NCBI GenBank assembly: GCA_964355675.1
Contig: CAYHEC010000009.1
Coordinates: 69,422 to 133,421 of the forward strand
Source of the DNA: CAMBDS01 sp964355675
Lineage (GTDB): Bacteria > Electryoneota > AABM5-125-24 > Hatepunaeales > Hatepunaeaceae
Reading direction: 5' to 3'
Length of the DNA stretch: 64,000 nucleotides
Position numbers and translations under genes: made by a program. Position 1 is the first letter of the stretch; every line of letters starts with the position of its first letter. Positions 1-7,380 of the stretch are shown piece after piece. Below the pieces are notes generated by a model that searched no databases, was not told the origin of the DNA, and was given only the letters and a program-made list of their open reading frames with translations.

Positions 1-1
1 C

Positions 2-520
2 GGGATCGGAGTCTGTGTACAGGACAACGTGGCAGGCACTGCCTACAAGAGGTTAAAAAGCTTCATCGATGATCATTTCCCCAAAGCGGCAATCGTTGGT
101 GAAATGGCGGGAGGCGTTCCTGTCTCGCGGCCGATCAAGGTTCCTTACGGCAATGGAATTCTTCTTGCCGGAGACTCCGCCCGTCATTGCAATCCTCTGA
201 CCGGAGGTGGCATCGCGACGGCGATGATGGCAGGGTATCAGGCAGGCTTGACCGCCGCTGAAGTGACGAAAATGGGTGATGCGTCGGCAAAAGCGCTCTC
301 TGTTTACGTCGATAGGATTCAGGACGATGTAGTACGTCCCAATACAAGAGCGTACCGTTTAAAGGATGGCGTGGCGAATCTCTCGGATGACATGTTGAAC
401 CGGACGGCAGACGAATTGCTCGCTTTAGCGCCAGAGGATCGAACCCTGAAACGAGCATTTCTTATTGGTCTGATGAATCAGCCTTCGTTGTTATTAGACA
501 TTATCAGGGCGTTTGTTTAA
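2..520 (+). CDS. Geranylgeranyl reductase family FAD-dependent oxidoreductase, C-terminal part (5' end outside window)
   Basis: The frame is open from the left edge, so only the last ~172 residues are seen. The diagnostic segment is GDSARHCNPLTGGGIATAM, the FAD-contacting GD motif followed by NPLTGGGI, typical of the geranylgeranyl reductase / flavin monooxygenase-like family. These enzymes saturate isoprenoid double bonds in chlorophyll side chains, menaquinone tails or archaeal-type lipids; the substrate cannot be told from this fragment. The stop codon overlaps the start of the next gene by one base (TAATG), so the two are probably translationally coupled. The neighbour is a CDP-alcohol phosphatidyltransferase, which points to membrane lipid work. 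Confidence 0.8.
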   Translation, partial: GIGVCVQDNVAGTAYKRLKSFIDDHFPKAAIVGEMAGGVPVSRPIKVPYGNGILLAGDSARHCNPLTGGGIATAMMAGYQAGLTAAEVTKMGDASAKALSVYVDRIQDDVVRPNTRAYRLKDGVANLSDDMLNRTADELLALAPEDRTLKRAFLIGLMNQPSLLLDIIRAFV

Positions 521-1158
521 TGGAAATTCCCAGCGATCGCTCCCCTCTGGTCCGGACTAAAACCCAGTTTTATCTTGACCGGCAGAAAGTATTGTCCGAA
601 ATTTGTCTTGTTCCCAATATTATATCACTCATTCGAATACTGTTGATATTCCCGATAGCCATTCTCTATGCCAAGCCTTCCCAAACCGCATTTTACTGGG
701 CATTCGGGTTGCTCTGCCTTTCGTACTTGTCTGATTATGCCGATGGAGAGGCCGCCAGACGTCTGAACATGAAGTCAGCCTTGGGACTGATTATGGACCC
801 ATTGGCAGACAAGATCTGGACGGTGTCGATGCTCTATTTACTTGTCACCTACCGTGCATTACCGATGTGGGTTGGAGTGATAATTGTTCTTCGGGACGTA
901 GCAATTCTAATCCTAACCGGTCGAGTTTTACGCATTACCGGAGTCATTTTACCGTCGGAAATGTTCGGGAAGAGTTATATGGTGACGCTTGGCTTGATGG
1001 TAATCGGGATGACACTTCGCATAGAAAATGTTATATGGATTGCTTATTTATTGGTTCCATTTGCGGTATTTACATTGGCTAATTATTACCGTCGAGCATT
1101 AAAGATTAAAAAGGAATTTACTGCTCCGCTGACGCCGGAGTCTGCTTCAGTTCAGTGA
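520..1158 (+). CDS. CDP-alcohol phosphatidyltransferase family membrane protein
   Basis: 212 residues with several hydrophobic segments. The full family signature D-x2-DG-x2-AR-x8-G-x3-D-x3-D is present: D72, D75, G76, A79, R80, G89, D93 and D97. These enzymes transfer a phosphatidyl or phospho-alcohol group from a CDP-activated donor to an alcohol in the membrane; PgsA, PssA and archaetidyl transferases are all members. The sequence does not decide the acceptor alcohol. It overlaps the reductase-family gene upstream by one base, and a strong terminator follows, so the two genes form the end of one operon that begins outside the window. Confidence 0.85.
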   Translation: MEIPSDRSPLVRTKTQFYLDRQKVLSEICLVPNIISLIRILLIFPIAILYAKPSQTAFYWAFGLLCLSYLSDYADGEAARRLNMKSALGLIMDPLADKIWTVSMLYLLVTYRALPMWVGVIIVLRDVAILILTGRVLRITGVILPSEMFGKSYMVTLGLMVIGMTLRIENVIWIAYLLVPFAVFTLANYYRRALKIKKEFTAPLTPESASVQ

Positions 1159-1184
1159 TAATCCGCTATCCATTGATTTCTTGG

Positions 1185-1215
1185 AGAGCGGACTTTTAGT
1201 CCGCTCTTGTTTTTG
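1185..1215 (+). terminator. Rho-independent terminator after the lipid gene pair
   Basis: A perfect 10-bp stem (agagcggact / agtccgctct) with a TTT loop lies at 1185-1207 and is followed by a T-rich stretch. It sits 26 bp past the phosphatidyltransferase stop and separates that operon from cysS. A nearly identical hairpin follows hutU at 47449. Confidence 0.8.
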
Positions 1216-1313
1216 ATTTTCATTAGTCCAAGCGTATGCAAGCTGAACTTTGTTCGGCTTGTCCGCCCAGCCAAGCTGTGTGGCAACACGCAAATAATTA
1301 ATTTATTACAATC

Positions 1314-3626
1314 ATGCCTCTCCAATTCTATGACACCCGCCGCCGGAAAAAGGTGGCATTCGAACCGCTTGAACAGGGCAAGGTAAAGCTCTATACTTGC
1401 GGCCCGACGGTCTATAACGACGCCCACATCGGGAACTTCCGTACCTATATGTTCGAGGATTTACTTCGCCGGACGCTGAAGTACCTTGGCTACGAGGTGA
1501 CGCAGGTGATGAACATTACCGACATCGATGACAAGACGATCCGCGCCGCAAAGACGGGTGGAATCGCCCTCGAAGAAGTCACCGCGCCGATTATAGAACG
1601 GTTTTTCAACGACCTCGACGCGCTGAAGATCGAGCGCGCTGAAGTCTATCCTCACGCGACACAGCACATCGCCGAAATGATCGACCTGATTGGGGTGCTC
1701 CTCGAAAAAGGTATCGCTTATCCGGCTGAAAAAAACATTTACTTCAGCATCGAAAAGTACGCGGATTATGGGAAGCTCTCCGGGATGGATCTCGAAAAGC
1801 TGGAGCGAGGCGTGCGCATCGACGCCGATGAGTATGAGGAGAAGGAGTCGTTCCGCGACTTTGCTCTATGGAAGGGTTGGACGGAGGATGACGGGGATGT
1901 TGCGTGGGACTCACCGTGGGGCAGGGGCAGACCGGGCTGGCACATCGAGTGCTCGGCGATGTCGATGAAATATTTGGGTGAGACATTCGACATCCACACC
2001 GGCGGCGTCGATAACATTTTCCCGCACCACGAGAATGAGATTGCTCAGTCGTGCGCCGCGACCGGCAAGGAGTTCGTTCGCTATTGGCTTCACAGCGCGC
2101 ATTTGCAGGTCGAGGGCGAGAAGATGTCGAAGTCACTGGGGAACTTCTTTACGCTGAGAGAGTTGATCGACAAGGGGTATTCGGCGCGGGCGATCAGGTA
2201 TGTGCTGATCGGGACGCATTATAAGCAAAGGCTGAATTTCTCGCAGGAGTCATTCGGAGCCGCTCAAGCGTCGTTGGAGAGGCTTGATACGTTGAGGTTG
2301 GCGGCAGAGAAGGCGTCGGGTAGTGGGTCAGCGCGTCCCGAGCTGACGGAGCAGATAGAGAAGTGGAGCGAGGCTTTCAAGGACGGATTAGAGAACGACC
2401 TGAACATCTCGGCGTCGCTCGCGGCTTTGTTCGAATTGGTCAGTGCTGGGAACCGGCTGGCGACCGCGACGCCATTCAACAAGGTAGAGGGTGAGGCGAT
2501 CCTAACCGCGTGGCGCGAGTTCGACAAGGTGTTGGGCTATTTGTTCTGGGACGACCTACCGGGGGAAATAGTTGTGCTGATAAGGGAAAGAAACACTGCC
2601 AAGCAGGGGAAGGACTTCGCCAAAGCCGATGCAATCCGGGCGGAACTTGCCGAGAAGGGCTACCAGATCAAAGACGGGAAGCTTGGCGTCGATGTGACTT
2701 GGGCGACGGGGGTGAGTTCGGGAAGTGCGCATGTCAGCAATATCAATCAAATAGTAGTACAATCAATACCTAAGGAAACAACAATGACCGAGAAGGAACG
2801 TTTCCAAGCCCTGCTCACATCGTTGGTTCGCGGGCTATCAAAAGAAATAAGCACGGAAGACGGCCAATGGACAGTCAAGGGGTTTATTGACATCTATAAG
2901 AATGTCTATACAATTTCGTCTGACACAAAGATTGTGTCTAAAATACTCGAAATTCATCTTTTCCCTAAAGTGCTTGAATTTGCAGGAATAAATGGATATA
3001 AGTTGGTACTCGCTGATCACCAGAATTATTATCCAGATGTTACATTCATCAAGAAAGATGATGAAAATGTGAAATTCGCTGTTGATTTTAAGACGACGTA
3101 CCGTAATCCGAAAAAGCCCAGTCATTGCAATGGGATGACGTTAGGATCACATGGCGAGTACTTTAGAGAAAGAAGCAAAAAAAAGAATATCCAGTTCCCT
3201 TATAAAGACTACTTGGGTCATTTTTGTTTGGGTATCATTTATGACCGAAATGAGAAAGCGACAATTGATGAGACAAAAGTGGAAACGATATCCCGTCTCC
3301 AATCGATAACATCAGTTGTGAGTAAACTGCAATTTTTCGTAGTTGAAAAATGGAAGATTGCCTCTGATAAAGGTGGTAGTGGTAACACTGCAAACATTGG
3401 CAGCATCAAGAATATCGATGATATAATCAATGGCAGGGGAATGTTCTCAAAGTTAGGAGAATCGTGGTTTGACGAGTACTGGATGAATTTTCGCCGAATT
3501 AAGCGAAAAGATTCTTCCGGCGAGGAACATCTGATAACTAATTTATCTGAATTTGTTGAGTTTAAGGGAGGCGATATCGGGAAGATCGTTAAACAAAGAA
3601 ATGGATCGAAAGACAAGGAATCATGA
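1314..3626 (+). CDS. cysS: Cysteinyl-tRNA synthetase, continuous in frame with an EcoRV-like restriction endonuclease
   Basis: Residues 1 to about 465 are a complete class I cysteinyl-tRNA synthetase, which charges tRNA-Cys in the cytoplasm. Visible motifs are HIGN at 38-41, KMSKS at 270-274, and zinc ligands C29, C213, H238 and E242. The anticodon-binding tail ends near residue 465 (LGVDVTW). There is no in-frame stop there: the frame continues through about 25 low-information residues into a type II endonuclease beginning at Met 491. A TAA lies one frame off at 2771-2773, directly before a good ribosome binding site and ATG at 2784, so the endonuclease probably starts separately. Either the enzymes can be made as one 770-residue protein, or one base is missing or extra near the synthetase 3' end. 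The synthetase part is visibly GC-richer than the part after about 2750, which suggests insertion of foreign DNA at the gene end. Confidence 0.9.
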   Translation: MPLQFYDTRRRKKVAFEPLEQGKVKLYTCGPTVYNDAHIGNFRTYMFEDLLRRTLKYLGYEVTQVMNITDIDDKTIRAAKTGGIALEEVTAPIIERFFNDLDALKIERAEVYPHATQHIAEMIDLIGVLLEKGIAYPAEKNIYFSIEKYADYGKLSGMDLEKLERGVRIDADEYEEKESFRDFALWKGWTEDDGDVAWDSPWGRGRPGWHIECSAMSMKYLGETFDIHTGGVDNIFPHHENEIAQSCAATGKEFVRYWLHSAHLQVEGEKMSKSLGNFFTLRELIDKGYSARAIRYVLIGTHYKQRLNFSQESFGAAQASLERLDTLRLAAEKASGSGSARPELTEQIEKWSEAFKDGLENDLNISASLAALFELVSAGNRLATATPFNKVEGEAILTAWREFDKVLGYLFWDDLPGEIVVLIRERNTAKQGKDFAKADAIRAELAEKGYQIKDGKLGVDVTWATGVSSGSAHVSNINQIVVQSIPKETTMTEKERFQALLTSLVRGLSKEISTEDGQWTVKGFIDIYKNVYTISSDTKIVSKILEIHLFPKVLEFAGINGYKLVLADHQNYYPDVTFIKKDDENVKFAVDFKTTYRNPKKPSHCNGMTLGSHGEYFRERSKKKNIQFPYKDYLGHFCLGIIYDRNEKATIDETKVETISRLQSITSVVSKLQFFVVEKWKIASDKGGSGNTANIGSIKNIDDIINGRGMFSKLGESWFDEYWMNFRRIKRKDSSGEEHLITNLSEFVEFKGGDIGKIVKQRNGSKDKES
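2784..3626 (+). CDS. EcoRV-like type II restriction endonuclease (probable independent start)
   Basis: Reading from ATG 2784 gives 280 residues; AAGGAA at 2772-2777 is an ideally spaced ribosome binding site. The protein resembles R.EcoRV (245 aa) along its length. PD at 84-85 and DFK at 101-103 match EcoRV P73-D74 and D90-I-K92, and E56 matches E45, all at a constant offset of 11. The stretch GSGNTANIGSI at 198-208 matches the EcoRV recognition loop. The predicted target is therefore GATATC, cut within the duplex; this is inference from conservation recalled from memory. The stop overlaps the methyltransferase start by 4 bases. Its base composition is more AT-rich than cysS. As written, the frame is also the 3' part of the cysS frame. 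Confidence 0.85.
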   Translation: MTEKERFQALLTSLVRGLSKEISTEDGQWTVKGFIDIYKNVYTISSDTKIVSKILEIHLFPKVLEFAGINGYKLVLADHQNYYPDVTFIKKDDENVKFAVDFKTTYRNPKKPSHCNGMTLGSHGEYFRERSKKKNIQFPYKDYLGHFCLGIIYDRNEKATIDETKVETISRLQSITSVVSKLQFFVVEKWKIASDKGGSGNTANIGSIKNIDDIINGRGMFSKLGESWFDEYWMNFRRIKRKDSSGEEHLITNLSEFVEFKGGDIGKIVKQRNGSKDKES

Positions 3627-4528
3627 GATCAATTATCGTTCCGCCGATTAAATCACAAGGAATCAAGACAGCTTTGGTTCCTTGGATTGAGAGCATTATA
3701 CCTAAAGATTTCTCTGGGCGTTGGATTGAGCCATTTATGGGAACAGGAGTAGTAGGGTTCAATGTAGCGCCAGTAACGGCACTCATGTCAGATACTAATC
3801 CTCACATGATTGCTTTTTACGCTGCAATAGCTAATCAGTCCACGACTTCTCAAATTGTTCGTGAATACTTGACGAGAGAAGGGAAGTTATTAGAACAGCT
3901 TGGAGAATCACATTTCTATTTCATTCGTGAAAGATTTAACGCTGAGCATAACCCTTTGGATTTTCTGTTCGTCAATCGAGCGGGTTTCAATGGAATGATC
4001 CGATTTAATCGGAAAGGAGAGTATAATATTCCCTTTTGCAGAAAACCTAATCGATTTGCACAATCATATATAACAAAGATCTACAATCAGGTTGCCAAGC
4101 TGGAAACAGTGTTGAATTCTAAACAGATAGTTTTCAAATGCCAAGATTTTTTAGATACGATTGATGAGGCAACTTCGTTAGATATAATATATTGCGATCC
4201 TCCGTACATTGAGCGTCATGTCGATTATTACAATGGCTGGGATGGCGGTTCAGAAACGCGATTAAAAAATGCCCTCGCAAATTTTGAAGGGCAGTTTATT
4301 CTTTCAACCTGGCATCACAATGATTACCGTGAGAATAGATATATAAGTGCTTTATGGAGTGATTTCAATATCATAACAAGAGATCATTTTTATCATGTTG
4401 GTGGACGAGAAGAAAATCGAAATCCAATGGTTGAAGCACTTATCACTAATTTTAAACCTGTTGTAAAAGAAAATCGTGGACGGACTCTCGAACATGTCCA
4501 AGCTGTAGGTCTTCCGCTGTTTACATGA
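3623..4528 (+). CDS. D12-class adenine-specific DNA methyltransferase, M.EcoRV-like
   Basis: 301 residues. The SAM-binding motif EPFMGTG is at 36-42 and the catalytic DPPY at 192-195, in the order found in the Dam/D12 class of N6-adenine methyltransferases. The whole sequence resembles M.EcoRV, including the N-terminal stretch VPPIKSQGIKT and the region around STWHHNDYREN. It should methylate adenine in GATATC and so protect the chromosome from the endonuclease that overlaps it by ATGA. A convergent small antitoxin-like gene follows. The pair is AT-rich and reads as a horizontally acquired restriction-modification cassette. Confidence 0.9.
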   Translation: MRSIIVPPIKSQGIKTALVPWIESIIPKDFSGRWIEPFMGTGVVGFNVAPVTALMSDTNPHMIAFYAAIANQSTTSQIVREYLTREGKLLEQLGESHFYFIRERFNAEHNPLDFLFVNRAGFNGMIRFNRKGEYNIPFCRKPNRFAQSYITKIYNQVAKLETVLNSKQIVFKCQDFLDTIDEATSLDIIYCDPPYIERHVDYYNGWDGGSETRLKNALANFEGQFILSTWHHNDYRENRYISALWSDFNIITRDHFYHVGGREENRNPMVEALITNFKPVVKENRGRTLEHVQAVGLPLFT

Positions 4529-4576
4529 CTTGAAAAATCGATCTGTCTGAAGTCCTTCTCGACAGAAGGGCGAGCT

Positions 4577-4786
4577 TCAATCCGGTATTTGGGCTGAGCC
4601 ATAAAGCCGTTTCTTCAGTTCGTCAAGGCTGATTGAACCTTCGTCTTTCCGGGAGGCTATTACCGCAAGATCGTGCAGGTCTTCAAGCAGTTCGGTGTAT
4701 GCCTTTATCGGCATCACTGCGTGAGTTTTTCTGCCTCGCCCGTTCACGAGGAATTTTACATTGCGGGTGATTGTTTCAGCGCTCAA
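4577..4786 (-). CDS. Solitary antitoxin-like small protein (Phd/YefM-type)
   Basis: 69 residues starting at TTG with AGGAAAG upstream on the minus strand. The N-terminal half has the beta-rich pattern of Phd/YefM-like antitoxins (FLVNGRGRKTHAVMPIKAY). The C-terminal half is helical, with LLEDLHDLAVIASRKDE and ELKKRL. The same layout occurs in the protein at 10545-10739. No toxin gene lies next to it, so it is an orphan antitoxin or a regulator. It runs convergently with the methyltransferase gene. Confidence 0.6.
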   Translation of the reverse strand: MSAETITRNVKFLVNGRGRKTHAVMPIKAYTELLEDLHDLAVIASRKDEGSISLDELKKRLYGSAQIPD

Positions 4787-4847
4787 TTTGTCTTTCCTAA
4801 TAAAAGTGTCTTGGTAAGGTAGTTGTTCGGAAGGAAGTTGTCAAGGT

Positions 4848-4963
4848 GTAGGGGCGCAAGGCCTTGCGCCCCTACAATAAGGTGACAGGCAGGGACGCCT
4901 GTTGTACGGGACGGATGCGGAGATCCGTCCTCCCGATTAGTGACAGGCAGGAATGCCTATCCT
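4848..4963. repeat. Cluster of four short palindromic repeats upstream of the tRNA operon
   Basis: The cluster holds a perfect 28-bp palindrome at 4848-4875 and a GACAGGC hairpin at 4884-4902. A GGACGGAT / ATCCGTCC hairpin (4908-4930) and a GACAGGCAGGAATGCCTATC unit (4943-4962) complete it. The last two recur together, in the same order and almost the same spacing, at 59357-59405. The rest of the 4787-5028 gap holds no gene that I can support. Confidence 0.7.
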
Positions 4964-5028
4964 CCCCAAAATTGAGCCAGTGTCAATGATGAGATAGTAA
5001 TGAATCAAAAAGATGAGCAGGTTTTCTC

Positions 5029-5056
5029 TTGACTTCTGAAAATGGTGTAGTATATT
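5029..5056 (+). promoter_or_regulatory. Sigma70-type promoter of the tRNA-tuf operon
   Basis: TTGACT at 5029-5034 and TATATT at 5051-5056 are separated by 16 bp. Transcription would begin about 15 bp before the first tRNA. The position and near-consensus boxes fit a strong stable-RNA promoter. Confidence 0.65.
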
Positions 5057-5078
5057 GATAGGTCTATTATCGGGTGAC

Positions 5079-5151
5079 GCCGGCGTAGCTCAGCTGGTAG
5101 AGCAGCTGATTTGTAATCAGCAGGTCGCGGGTTCGAGTCCCATCGCCGGCT
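5079..5151 (+). tRNA. tRNA-Thr (anticodon TGT)
   Basis: 73-nt cloverleaf. The acceptor arm gccggcg pairs perfectly with cgccggc; the anticodon loop TTTGTAA gives TGT; the GGTTCGAGTCC T arm is canonical. CCA is not encoded. First of four tRNAs in the order Thr-Tyr-Gly-Thr ahead of tuf, the same order as the E. coli tufB operon. Confidence 0.95.
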
Positions 5152-5181
5152 CTGTCTTAAGCTACGGCGTTTCCCATATTT

Positions 5182-5264
5182 GGCGAGATTCCCGAGCGGG
5201 CAAAGGGGACAGACTGTAAATCTGTTGGTGTATGCCTTCGGTGGTTCGAAACCACCTCTCGCCA
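5182..5264 (+). tRNA. tRNA-Tyr (anticodon GTA)
   Basis: 83-nt tRNA with a long variable arm. The acceptor ggcgaga pairs with tctcgcc, and the loop ACTGTAAAT gives GTA. CCA is not encoded. Confidence 0.93.
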
Positions 5265-5318
5265 CGCCGACCCCCATACATTTAGGGACTCCCAACGTCC
5301 CACTGGTAAGGTTTTTCA

Positions 5319-5392
5319 GCGGGAGTAGCTCAGTTGGCTAGAGCATCAGCCTTCCAAGCTGAGGGTCGCGGGTCCGAATCCCGTCTCCCGCT
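5319..5392 (+). tRNA. tRNA-Gly (anticodon TCC)
   Basis: 74-nt cloverleaf. The acceptor gcgggag pairs perfectly with ctcccgc, and the loop CTTCCAA gives TCC. CCA is not encoded. Confidence 0.95.
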
Positions 5393-5512
5393 CGAGATTA
5401 GGTGAAGCCATTCACCGCCCCGCCGTCCGGCTTTTGATAAGAAATCTATGCTGGGTGGTAGGTTTCTGCGCTCCAAATCACGAAATCAGGTGAGGGAGTC
5501 GGCTATTGTGTC

Positions 5513-5585
<73 letters not shown>

Positions 5586-5633
5586 CGTAAGTTGTTACAT
5601 TCACCTACTTGGTGACAGTCAACCTTTTAGGGG

Positions 5634-5740
5634 GCAGTACGACAGACATTTTGTCTGTCTATTTGACTGATTATTAAAGTGACAGACAAGAATGTCTGTC
5701 GTACTGGATAGGGTGACAGACAAGAATGTCTGTCGTACTG
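5634..5740. repeat. Bipartite palindromic repeat in the tRNA-tuf spacer
   Basis: A left arm of the GTACGACAGACATT..TGTCTGTC type at 5634-5659 faces two right arms of the GACAGACAAGAATGTCTGTC type at 5681-5706 and 5715-5740. Each arm is itself a hairpin, and left and right arms are reverse complements. The same unit occurs at 23934, 31361, 42502 and 45507, always between genes. The repeat also keeps a frame open upstream of tuf, but that extension is not real protein. Confidence 0.85.
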
Positions 5741-5766
5741 ATGTAGAGATTGAGGAAATAAAAGAG

Positions 5767-6957
5767 ATGGCAAAAGAGAAATTTGTGCGGAATAAGCCGC
5801 ACGTCAATATTGGTACAATCGGTCACGTAGATCACGGCAAGACGACCTTGACGTCAGCGATCACCATGGTGCTCGCCAAGAAGGGTCTTTCCGCAATTCG
5901 TTCGTTCGATTCAATCGATAACGCTCCCGAAGAGCGCGCTCGTGGCGTAACGATCAACACGGCTCACATCGAGTATTCGACCGAGAATCGTCACTACGCC
6001 CATGTTGACTGCCCCGGGCATGCCGACTATATCAAGAATATGGTCACCGGCGCGGCTCAGATGGACGGCGCGATAGTAGTCGTCTCTGCCGATGACGGCC
6101 CGATGCCTCAGACCCGCGAACATATCCTTTTAGCTCGTCAGGTCGGCGTACCGCATCTCGTGATTTTCATGAACAAGGTCGATCTTGTCGATGATGCGGA
6201 GATTCTTGATCTTGTTGAGCTTGAAATGCGGGACCTTCTGAATCAATATCAGTTCCCTGGCGACAAGACACCCATCATCCGTGGGTCGGCTTTGAACGCG
6301 ATGAACTATCCCGACGACGATGCGCACACCGCGTGCATCATGGAACTGATGGACGCAGTTGACAGCTTCATACCGGAGCCTGTACGTGCGATCGACAAGC
6401 CTTTCCTGATGCCGGTCGAGGACGTATTTTCGATTACCGGTCGCGGGACTGTAGCGACGGGTCGAATCGAGCGTGGGATCATCCACGTCGGCGACGAAGT
6501 TGAGCTTGTAGGTTTTGTTCCCACGAAGAAGTCAGTCGTGACGGGCGTAGAGATGTTCCGTAAGCTACTTGATGAGGGTCGTGCGGGTGATAACTGTGGT
6601 TTGCTTCTTCGCGGGATCGACAAGGAATCGATTGAGCGCGGTCAAGTGATAGCGGCGCCGGGATCGATCACGCCTCACACGAAGTTTGAGGGCAGAATCT
6701 ACGTGCTTTCGAAGGAAGAGGGTGGTCGTCATACGCCGTTTTTCAAGGGTTATCGACCGCAGTTTTACTTCCGAACGACGGACGTTACTGGGGCAGTCGA
6801 GCTTCCCGAGGGCCGTGAGATGGTCATGCCGGGCGACAACGTCGATATCAAGGTAGAGCTTATCGCCCCGATAGCGATGGAGGAGCAGGTTCGCTTCGCC
6901 ATTCGTGAGGGTGGCCGCACGGTCGGCGCTGGTATGGTGACGAAGGTGCTTGCGTAA
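5767..6957 (+). CDS. tuf: Elongation factor Tu, first copy
   Basis: 396 residues, full length. EF-Tu is the GTPase that delivers aminoacyl-tRNA to the ribosome. The G1 motif GHVDHGKT is at 19-26, followed by DCPGH and NKVD. I chose ATG 5767 because the protein then begins MAKEKFVRNKPHVNIGTIGH, like the second copy; the frame is open further upstream only through repeat sequence. It is nearly identical to the copy at 26367: I find five base differences (6855, 6906, 6909, 6952, 6957), all in the last ~105 bp, and a single amino acid change at the final residue (Ala here, Ser there). Gene conversion probably keeps the copies alike. It follows four tRNAs, as in tufB operons. Confidence 0.98.
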   Translation: MAKEKFVRNKPHVNIGTIGHVDHGKTTLTSAITMVLAKKGLSAIRSFDSIDNAPEERARGVTINTAHIEYSTENRHYAHVDCPGHADYIKNMVTGAAQMDGAIVVVSADDGPMPQTREHILLARQVGVPHLVIFMNKVDLVDDAEILDLVELEMRDLLNQYQFPGDKTPIIRGSALNAMNYPDDDAHTACIMELMDAVDSFIPEPVRAIDKPFLMPVEDVFSITGRGTVATGRIERGIIHVGDEVELVGFVPTKKSVVTGVEMFRKLLDEGRAGDNCGLLLRGIDKESIERGQVIAAPGSITPHTKFEGRIYVLSKEEGGRHTPFFKGYRPQFYFRTTDVTGAVELPEGREMVMPGDNVDIKVELIAPIAMEEQVRFAIREGGRTVGAGMVTKVLA

Positions 6958-6985
6958 GGATAAGTGCTCAGAATTGAGGTGAAGT

Positions 6986-7345
6986 ATGGGACTTGTCTAT
7001 GCAGAAGGTAAAGTTCAAGGACCAAACGGCGAAGAAACCATCAATTTCCTCGTCGATTCGGGAGCGAAATACTCTTTACTTCCAGAAAAAGTTTGGAAGA
7101 AATTAGGGATTCGTGCTGTTCGCTCAATGCAATTTGTTCTCGCCGATGGCACATTAATCGAGCGAAGCATTGGCGAATGTTATATTAAACTTTCTGAAGG
7201 TGAAGCTCACACACCGGTCATTCTTGGCGAAGGTTCTGATGAGCCACTGCTTGGAGTGGTCACGCTTGAGATATTGGGATTTGTAATTCATCCCTTTTCT
7301 CGCGAAATACGACCGATGAAGTTGGTATTGGCAACACTTAAATAG
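6986..7345 (+). CDS. Retropepsin-like (clan AA) aspartic protease, small
   Basis: 119 residues starting 28 bp after tuf. FLVDSGAKYSLLP at 21-33 carries the catalytic D24-S-G motif of single-domain, retroviral-type aspartic proteases. LADG may form the flap, and LLGVVTLE near residue 88 matches the second hydrophobic-Gly element. One Asp per chain implies an active homodimer. No signal peptide is visible, so it is probably cytoplasmic. Two homologues sit directly behind the second tuf copy. The three share roughly half their residues by eye, including HTPVILGE and the PF-R---PM tail. Substrate unknown; the link to tuf is positional. Confidence 0.75.
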   Translation: MGLVYAEGKVQGPNGEETINFLVDSGAKYSLLPEKVWKKLGIRAVRSMQFVLADGTLIERSIGECYIKLSEGEAHTPVILGEGSDEPLLGVVTLEILGFVIHPFSREIRPMKLVLATLK

Positions 7346-7380
7346 CCGATTAATCGAAATAAATCCGATCAGGATAAGAA

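Noticed and set aside
1314..3626. Reading the cysS-endonuclease frame as an established natural fusion
   Set aside because: The internal ribosome binding site, the ATG and the out-of-frame TAA make separate translation or a one-base error equally possible, so it is reported as a question and not as fact.
5005..5295. Minus-strand open frame across the first tRNAs, containing phrases such as WDSNPRPADYKSAALP
   Set aside because: This is the antisense translation of tRNA-Thr and tRNA-Tyr, a well-known false protein in databases.
5692..5766. N-terminal extension of EF-Tu by 25 residues
   Set aside because: It is encoded by the palindromic repeat; the second tuf copy and all EF-Tu proteins start at MAKEKF.
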